This document shows positions 6,049 through 10,535 of a stretch of 10,535 bases of DNA, in pieces (the stretch's first letter is position 1; each line of letters starts with the position of its first letter). The position numbers and the translations under genes were made by a program. Origin of the DNA: DATLHO01 sp035539855. Lineage in GTDB: Bacteria > Bacteroidota > Ignavibacteria > OLB7. The DNA lies in contig DATLHO010000244.1 of NCBI GenBank assembly GCA_035539855.1, forward strand, positions 1 through 10,535. Reading direction: 5' to 3'. Below the pieces are notes generated by a model, which was given only the letters and a program-made list of their open reading frames with translations, was not told the DNA's origin and searched no databases.

Positions 6049-6633
6049 ATGGCGGAGGTCTACTGGAGCTGTCTGATCGGCGGGATCGTCTTCGCGGTGA
6101 TCACGTTTCTGGCCGGCGACATCTTCGACCATGCGATGGACGGCATCGGCCACAGCATGGGCGTCGACCACCTCGACTTCCTCAACCCGACCACGCTCGT
6201 CAGCGCGCTGACGACCTTCGGTGGCGCGGGAGTTCTCCTGAGCGAATACACGTCGGTCGACGGGCTCCCCGGAGCCATTCTCTCCGCGGCGTTCGCGATC
6301 GGCCTCGGCATCGGACTGCACTTCCTGTACGTCCGGCCGATGCGCCGTGGCGAGAACTCCGTCGCGTTCTCGATGAAGGACTTCCCCGGGCTCATCGGCG
6401 CCGTGACGATCGCGATCCCGGCGCGCGGCTACGGCGAGGTCATGATCCGCATCGGCGCCGGCAACACCAACCAGATCGCCGCCAGCTTCGACGGTCGTCC
6501 GATCGCCGCCGGACTGCAGGTCGTCGTCGTCGAGGTGCGCGAGGACACGCTGATGGTCACGCCGCTGGATGACGGCGGCATCGGCCAGGAGCCCATCCCG
6601 CGACTGCCACGCGCGACGCACACCCCCGTCTGA
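6049..6633 (+). CDS. NfeD-family membrane protein (flotillin partner)
   Basis: This 194-residue protein has a hydrophobic segment at 4-22, an extracytoplasmic loop with DHLDFLNP (39-46) typical of YuaF/YqiJ-like proteins, and two more hydrophobic segments at about 50-66 and 73-95. A soluble C-terminal beta domain follows (about 112-173; FPGLIGAVTIAIPARGYGEV onward), consistent with the OB-fold of NfeD proteins. The short form lacks the ClpP-like protease domain of long NfeD. In Bacillus subtilis and E. coli such genes sit beside a flotillin (yuaF-floT, yqiJ-yqiK), and the same order is seen here. By that precedent it helps assemble or position flotillin microdomains in the inner membrane. The start is fixed by the GAGGAG 8 nt upstream. 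A Pro/Arg/Thr tail of about 15 residues ends the protein. The flotillin gene starts 72 bp downstream. Confidence 0.9.
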   Translation: MAEVYWSCLIGGIVFAVITFLAGDIFDHAMDGIGHSMGVDHLDFLNPTTLVSALTTFGGAGVLLSEYTSVDGLPGAILSAAFAIGLGIGLHFLYVRPMRRGENSVAFSMKDFPGLIGAVTIAIPARGYGEVMIRIGAGNTNQIAASFDGRPIAAGLQVVVVEVREDTLMVTPLDDGGIGQEPIPRLPRATHTPV

Positions 6634-6705
6634 GATGCTCGCGCGATCGCCGCAGCGCTTCACGCGAACTGAATTTCCCCACTCACACCGCAGAAGAGAT
6701 ACGCC

Positions 6706-8226
6706 ATGCCAGCCTACCTCATCGTCCCCATACTCGTCGTCGGAGCGATCATCGCGCTGGCGCTTGCCTTCGCCTCGCGCTACAAGACGGTCAGTCCCGA
6801 CGAGGCCATGATCGTCACCGGATCGGGTCTCGGCACGAAGAACGCGACGACCGACGCGTCGGGTCGCAAGATCAAGATCGTGCGCGGCGGCGGCGCGTTC
6901 ATCATCCCCGTGTTCCAGCGCGTGCAGAAGCTCTCGCTGCTGTCGCACAAGCTCGACGTCTCGACGCCCGAGGTCTACACCGAGCAGGGCGTCCCGGTGA
7001 TGGCCGACGGCGTGGCGATCATCAAGATCGGCGGCGCGATCGAAGACGTCGCCACCGCGGCCGAGCAGTTCCTGTCGAAGCCCTCCGAAGCCCTGCAGGC
7101 AGAGGCGCAGGAGGTGCTCGAGGGACACCTGCGCGCGATCCTCGGCACGATGACCGTCGAGGAGGTCTACCGCAACCGCGATCGCTTCGCGCAGGAGGTC
7201 CAGGCCGTCGCGGCGCTGGACCTCAAGAAGATGGGACTGCAGATCGTCTCGTTCACGATCAAGGACGTGCGCGACAAGCACGGCTACCTCGAGGCACTCG
7301 GACGTCCGCGCATCGCCGCGGTCAAGCGCGACGCCGACATCGCCGAGGCCGAAGCCGTGCGCGACTCGCGCATCAAGAAGGCGGCGGCCGAGGAGGAGGG
7401 CACGCGTGCGGAGCTGACGCGCGACACGATTGTCGCCGAGGCGACGCGCGACCGCGAGCTGAAGGTCGCCGCGTTCCGGCGCGACCAGGACATCGCGCGC
7501 GCCGACGCCGACCAGGCGTACCACATCCAGGAGGCCCGCTCGAAGCAGATCGCGGTCGAGGAGCAGATGAAGGTCGAGCTCGTGCGCAAGGAGCGCGAGA
7601 TCGATCTGGAGGAGAAGGAGATCCGCCGGCGCGCCAACCAGTACGACGCCGAGGTCAAAAAGAAGGCCGACGCCGAGCGCTACGCGATCGAGCAGAACGC
7701 CGAGGCCGACAAAGTCCGCCGCATGCGCGAAGCCGACGCGCAGCAGTACCGCATCGAGGCCGAGGCGCACGCCAACGCCGAGCAGAAGCGCGTCGAGGGC
7801 GCCGCGATCGCCGACGCCGAGCGCGCCCGCGGAACGGCGGAGGCCGACGTCACGCGGCTGAAGGGACTCGCCGAGGCAGAGGCCAAGGCGAAAATCGCCG
7901 AGGCGTTCCGCATGTACGGCGAGGCCGCCGTGCTCGACATCGTCGCGCGGATGCTGCCCGAGCTCGCCGAGCGCATCGCCGCTCCCCTGTCGAGCATCGA
8001 CAAGCTGACGATCGTCGACACCGGCTCCGGCGACGGCGCCGCGCGCCTGAGCAACTACGTCACGTCGCTGATGGCGACGGCGCCGGAGATGCTGCGCAGC
8101 GTCAGCGGGATCGACGTGCAGGCGCTCATCACGAAGCTCACCAACAGCGCCGCCGTCGCCCCGACAGCGACCGTCGTCGACGGCGCGCCCGCGGCCGGAC
8201 AGCCCACGGATCGTCCGGTCGCGTAA
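6706..8226 (+). CDS. floT: Flotillin (SPFH-domain membrane scaffold)
   Basis: This 506-residue flotillin has the family's usual size and order: an N-terminal membrane segment (4-24), an SPFH/band 7 domain (about 28-200, with VRGGGAFIIPVFQRVQKLSL at 59-78), and a long charged coiled coil rich in Glu-Ala repeats (about 205-400). A C-terminal flotillin region follows (about 400-480: MYGEAAVLDIVARMLPELAERIA), then a low-complexity Ala/Pro/Thr tail (481-506). Flotillins oligomerise in the inner membrane into functional microdomains that organise secretion, signalling and protease complexes and affect membrane fluidity. The NfeD gene just upstream identifies it as the FloT/YqiK type rather than FloA. 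The 72-bp gap before it carries only a weak purine stretch (AGAAGAGA) near the ATG. The zinc ribbon gene begins 25 bp downstream. Codon use and GC match the neighbours. Confidence 0.95.
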   Translation: MPAYLIVPILVVGAIIALALAFASRYKTVSPDEAMIVTGSGLGTKNATTDASGRKIKIVRGGGAFIIPVFQRVQKLSLLSHKLDVSTPEVYTEQGVPVMADGVAIIKIGGAIEDVATAAEQFLSKPSEALQAEAQEVLEGHLRAILGTMTVEEVYRNRDRFAQEVQAVAALDLKKMGLQIVSFTIKDVRDKHGYLEALGRPRIAAVKRDADIAEAEAVRDSRIKKAAAEEEGTRAELTRDTIVAEATRDRELKVAAFRRDQDIARADADQAYHIQEARSKQIAVEEQMKVELVRKEREIDLEEKEIRRRANQYDAEVKKKADAERYAIEQNAEADKVRRMREADAQQYRIEAEAHANAEQKRVEGAAIADAERARGTAEADVTRLKGLAEAEAKAKIAEAFRMYGEAAVLDIVARMLPELAERIAAPLSSIDKLTIVDTGSGDGAARLSNYVTSLMATAPEMLRSVSGIDVQALITKLTNSAAVAPTATVVDGAPAAGQPTDRPVA

Positions 8227-8251
8227 CGCACAGCAATCCAGCCATCGCAGA

Positions 8252-8482
8252 ATGAACACGACCACGCTCACCTGCCCGCGCTGCTCCAGTCCGATGGAGC
8301 TCGGGGTTCTCGTCGATCACAACTACAGCGGCTACGCGCAGCCGGAGTGGCTCGAGGGCGAGCCGCGCACGTCGATGCTCACCGGCGGGCTCAAGGTCAA
8401 GGGACAGACCTACGACGTGATCACTTATCGCTGCAGTGGCTGCGGATACCTCGAGAGCTATGCACACCTGCCGAAGGAGTAG
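8252..8482 (+). CDS. Small zinc ribbon protein (DUF6487-like)
   Basis: This is a 76-residue protein with two C-x2-C knuckles, Cys8/Cys11 (CPRC) and Cys61/Cys64 (CSGC), that should bind one zinc. Between them lies a conserved-looking core, PEWLEGEP (31-38) and TGGLKVKG (44-51). It closes with YRCSGCGYLESYAH, which I recall from short bacterial zinc ribbon proteins; the Pfam assignment (DUF6487) is from memory and tentative. There is no signal peptide or membrane segment, so it is presumably cytoplasmic. The function is unknown; binding to RNA, protein or a membrane partner is equally possible. It starts 25 bp after the flotillin stop and ends 4 bp before the DUF885 start, whose Shine-Dalgarno site lies within its last codons. 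It is therefore almost certainly co-transcribed with that gene and possibly with flotillin. Confidence 0.85.
   Translation: MNTTTLTCPRCSSPMELGVLVDHNYSGYAQPEWLEGEPRTSMLTGGLKVKGQTYDVITYRCSGCGYLESYAHLPKE
8473..8479 (+). promoter_or_regulatory. Shine-Dalgarno site that decides the DUF885 start
   Basis: GAAGGAG sits at the very end of the zinc ribbon gene, 7 nt before the ATG at 8487. It selects that ATG, which begins a clean signal peptide, over the in-frame ATG at 8436 inside the zinc ribbon gene. Confidence 0.8.
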
Positions 8483-8486
8483 CCGC

Positions 8487-10328
8487 ATGCGACGCCAGCA
8501 CACACACGCGCTCGCGATCCTCGCGCTCGGCGGTATCGTCTCGACCGCCGCGCACGCGCAGTCGACGGGCAACCAGGGACCGCCGAGCTTCCGCCAGCAG
8601 TTTGCCGACATCGCCCGCAATCCCGAGCGGCTCGACGACTCGACGCGCCTTGCGAAGCTCTTCGCGGTGAGCTGGGAGTACGGACTGCACGAGTACCCCG
8701 AGTGGGCGAGCGAGCTCGGGCGCAAGGGCCGCGAGGGCGAGTGGAACGACAACTCGCTGGCGGCGGAGGATCGGCGCGATGCGGAGATCGCCTGGAGTCT
8801 CGAGGCGATCCGCTCGATCGATCGCTCGAAGCTCGGTCCGAGCGACCGTGTCAACTACGACCTGTTCCTCAAGGGCATCGAGTCCTCGATCGAGGGCAAC
8901 AAGTATCCCGGCCGCTACCTCGCGATCAACCAGCTCGGCGGCGTGCAGCAGGACATCGCGCAGTCGCTCGGCTCGATGCCGGCCGACGACCTCGCCGACT
9001 ACGAGCACATGATCGAGCGGTTGGAGACCGCATCGAAGCTCGTCGACAACACGATCGAGCGCCTGCGCATCGGACTCGACCGCGGGGTGACGCCTCCGCG
9101 CGTGACGCTCGCGGCGGTGCCGGAGCAGATCCGCGTCAACCTCGTCGACGATCCGATGAGCGGACCGATCCTCCGTCCGTTCACGAAGATGCCCGCGACG
9201 ATCCCCGAGGCCGACGCGCGCCGGCTGCGCGAGCGTGCGTCGGCGATCTACGCGTCGTCGCTGCGTCCGGCGTTCCAGCGGCTGTACGACTACTTCACCG
9301 GCACGTACCTGCCGAAGACGCGCGAGTCGATCGGGCTCAGCGCGATGCCCGAGGGTGAGGCGTGGTATGCGTTCCGCGTCCGTCAGTCGTCGACGACCGA
9401 TCTGACCCCGCGGCAGATCCACGAGCTCGGGCTCCGCGAGGTCGCGCGCATCCGCGGCGAGATGGAGAAGGTCATGCGCGACGCGTCGTTCAACGGCACG
9501 CTCGCCGAGTTCATGACGTTCCTGCGCACCGATCCCCAGTTCTTCCACACCGACACGACGAGCCTGCTGCAGGGCTACCGCGACATCGCCAAGCGCGCCG
9601 ACCCGGGACTCATCCGGCTCTTCGGCCGCCTGCCGCGGCTCCCCTACGGCGTCATCGCGACGCCGTCGTTCATGGAGCGCTCGGCGCCGACGGCGTACTA
9701 CTACTCGGGCTCGCTCAAGGGAGGCAGGCCAGGATTCTTCTATGCGAACACCTACCTGCTCTCGTCGCGGCCGAAGTGGGAGATGGAGGCCCTGACGCTG
9801 CACGAGGCGGTGCCGGGACATCACCTGCAGATCGCACTGGCGCAGGAGATGGAGGAAGGCCCGGAGTTCCGCAAGTACGACTCGTACACGGCGTACGTCG
9901 AGGGGTGGGGCCTGTACGCCGAGAGCCTGGGCACGGAGATGGGATTCTATCAGGATCCCTACTCGAAGTTCGGACAGCTCACCTACGAGATGTGGCGCGC
10001 GATCCGACTGGTCGTCGACACGGGGATTCATCAGTTCGGATGGTCGCGCGATTCGGCGATCAGCTACTTCCGCGCGAACGCTGCGAAGACCGAGCACGAC
10101 ATCGCCGTCGAGGTCGACCGCTACATCGTCTGGCCGGGACAGGCCGTCGCCTACAAGCTCGGCGAGCTCAAGATCAAGGAGCTCCGCCGCCGCGCGACCG
10201 CCGAGCTCGGCGCCCGCTTCGACGTACGGGCCTTTCACGACACGGTCCTCGGAAGCGGCGCCGTGCCGCTGGACGTGCTCGAGACGATCGTGACGCAGTG
10301 GATCGAGGGGGTGAAGAGGGGGTCGTGA
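8487..10328 (+). CDS. Exported DUF885-family zinc peptidase-like protein
   Basis: This 613-residue protein is of normal length for DUF885 (PF05960). A Sec signal peptide is clear: MRR at the N-terminus, a hydrophobic core at 8-18, and AHA|Q giving cleavage after residue 24. The mature protein is largely helical. Its key motif is HEAVPGHH at 439-446, an HExxH-like variant (HExxPGHH) that should bind zinc, with EGWGLYAE at 472-479 as the probable further ligand and catalytic region. DTGIHQFGWS (511-520) and YIVWPGQAVAYKLG (546-559) are further conserved blocks. DUF885 proteins are regarded as metallo-carboxypeptidase-like and are often periplasmic or lipid-anchored; the substrate is not known. 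The start at 8487 is supported by GAAGGAG 7 nt upstream and by the signal peptide. It follows the zinc ribbon gene by 4 bp and ends the plus-strand series; no rho-independent terminator is evident after it. Confidence 0.93.
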   Translation: MRRQHTHALAILALGGIVSTAAHAQSTGNQGPPSFRQQFADIARNPERLDDSTRLAKLFAVSWEYGLHEYPEWASELGRKGREGEWNDNSLAAEDRRDAEIAWSLEAIRSIDRSKLGPSDRVNYDLFLKGIESSIEGNKYPGRYLAINQLGGVQQDIAQSLGSMPADDLADYEHMIERLETASKLVDNTIERLRIGLDRGVTPPRVTLAAVPEQIRVNLVDDPMSGPILRPFTKMPATIPEADARRLRERASAIYASSLRPAFQRLYDYFTGTYLPKTRESIGLSAMPEGEAWYAFRVRQSSTTDLTPRQIHELGLREVARIRGEMEKVMRDASFNGTLAEFMTFLRTDPQFFHTDTTSLLQGYRDIAKRADPGLIRLFGRLPRLPYGVIATPSFMERSAPTAYYYSGSLKGGRPGFFYANTYLLSSRPKWEMEALTLHEAVPGHHLQIALAQEMEEGPEFRKYDSYTAYVEGWGLYAESLGTEMGFYQDPYSKFGQLTYEMWRAIRLVVDTGIHQFGWSRDSAISYFRANAAKTEHDIAVEVDRYIVWPGQAVAYKLGELKIKELRRRATAELGARFDVRAFHDTVLGSGAVPLDVLETIVTQWIEGVKRGS

Positions 10329-10421
10329 CGCGCGGCACGCTCGGGCTTCCAGGCACTCCTCGGAATACCTCCTTCCCCCATTCAGGCGCGACCTCGTCAT
10401 CCTCCTATGTGAAAAGTCAAG

Positions 10422-10472
10422 GGCACCCAGCGGAAAAATCAGTTTCCGATGAGAGAGCTCGTGGCACCCAGC
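10422..10472. repeat. 10-bp direct repeat, two copies 41 bp apart
   Basis: GGCACCCAGC occurs at 10422-10431 and identically at 10463-10472. The first copy runs into the CGGAAA/TTTCCG inverted repeat. The spacing of 41 bp is close to four helical turns, which would place two bound proteins on the same DNA face; that is inference only. Confidence 0.5.
10431..10448. repeat. 6-bp perfect inverted repeat with 6-nt loop
   Basis: CGGAAA (10431-10436) and TTTCCG (10443-10448) are perfect complements separated by AATCAG. The stem is short and no run of T follows on either strand, so it reads better as a protein-binding site or mRNA hairpin than as an intrinsic terminator. The repeat is about 100 bp past the DUF885 stop. 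Confidence 0.5.
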
Positions 10473-10535
10473 CGCATTGGGCAAGCTCCGCCGGAGAGTA
10501 TCGTGGGCACTACGCCCCCTACACACTCTTCTTGT

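Larger units (their letters stand above)
10329..10535. other. Intergenic edge region with short repeats, no gene seen
   Basis: No supported reading frame lies here. The part around 10405-10450 is clearly richer in A and T than the coding region before it. It contains the direct repeat GGCACCCAGC twice (10422-10431 and 10463-10472), the inverted repeat CGGAAA/TTTCCG (10431-10448) and the palindrome CTCCGCCGGAG (10486-10496). These may be control elements of a gene beyond the right edge. No oligo-T tract of a classical terminator follows the hairpin. Confidence 0.55.

Noticed and set aside
5953..8271. Very long minus-strand open frame (772 residues) antisense to NfeD and flotillin
   Set aside because: The translation is Asp/Arg/Leu-rich low complexity, with no domains. 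It mirrors the codon bias of the real plus-strand genes in a GC-rich genome.
10174..10374. 60-residue minus-strand frame starting GTG 10356 with a perfect AAGGAGGT 10 nt upstream (10367-10374)
   Set aside because: The Shine-Dalgarno match is striking, but the product is Arg/Ser/Pro-rich and antisense to the conserved end of the DUF885 gene. This is most likely chance.
8421..10526. 701-residue minus-strand open frame antisense to the DUF885 gene
   Set aside because: It has an Arg/Glu/Leu-rich shadow composition and no recognisable motif, and it is wholly opposite a gene with a signal peptide and zinc motif.

Overview
The window is strongly GC-rich, densely coding bacterial chromosome, with no rRNA, tRNA, CRISPR array or intact insertion sequence that I can see. 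The best lineage clue is the large secreted BNR/Asp-box protein (2800-5610). Its last ~80 residues resemble a type A sorting domain of the type IX secretion system. With the high GC and clear Shine-Dalgarno sites before several genes, this points to a high-GC member of the Fibrobacterota-Chlorobiota-Bacteroidota group or a relative (Rhodothermota, Kapabacteria- or Gemmatimonadota-like). That placement is an inference, not a proof.

Layout: 1-200 is non-coding, G-rich on the + strand, with a 17-bp tandem repeat. The minus strand then carries four genes, in transcription order: an AI-2E-type membrane transporter (2708-1638), a zinc-binding SIRT6/7-like sirtuin (1579-818), a small stand-alone Smr-domain protein (821-561, overlapping the sirtuin stop by 4 bp) and a small predicted lipoprotein (519-202). 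A short AT-richer divergent promoter region (about 2709-2799) separates this block from six plus-strand genes.

The plus-strand genes are the secreted BNR-repeat protein (2800-5610), a YkgJ-type cysteine-cluster protein (5654-6043), an NfeD-family membrane protein (6049-6633), a flotillin (6706-8226), a 76-residue zinc ribbon (8252-8482) and an exported DUF885 zinc-peptidase-like protein (8487-10328). The last ~200 bp has no convincing gene but holds short direct and inverted repeats.

NfeD plus flotillin is an established functional pair that builds membrane microdomains. The YkgJ and NfeD genes are 5 bp apart, and the zinc ribbon and DUF885 genes are 4 bp apart, with Shine-Dalgarno sites inside the preceding reading frames. 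The 5654-10328 stretch may therefore be one or two operons concerned with the envelope. On the minus strand, the sirtuin and Smr genes look translationally coupled. I see no clear, previously undescribed multi-gene system. The most interesting items are the sirtuin-Smr coupling, the NfeD-flotillin-zinc ribbon-DUF885 cluster, a clear extended -10 promoter that forces a re-called start for the secreted protein, and the G-rich repeat block at the left edge.
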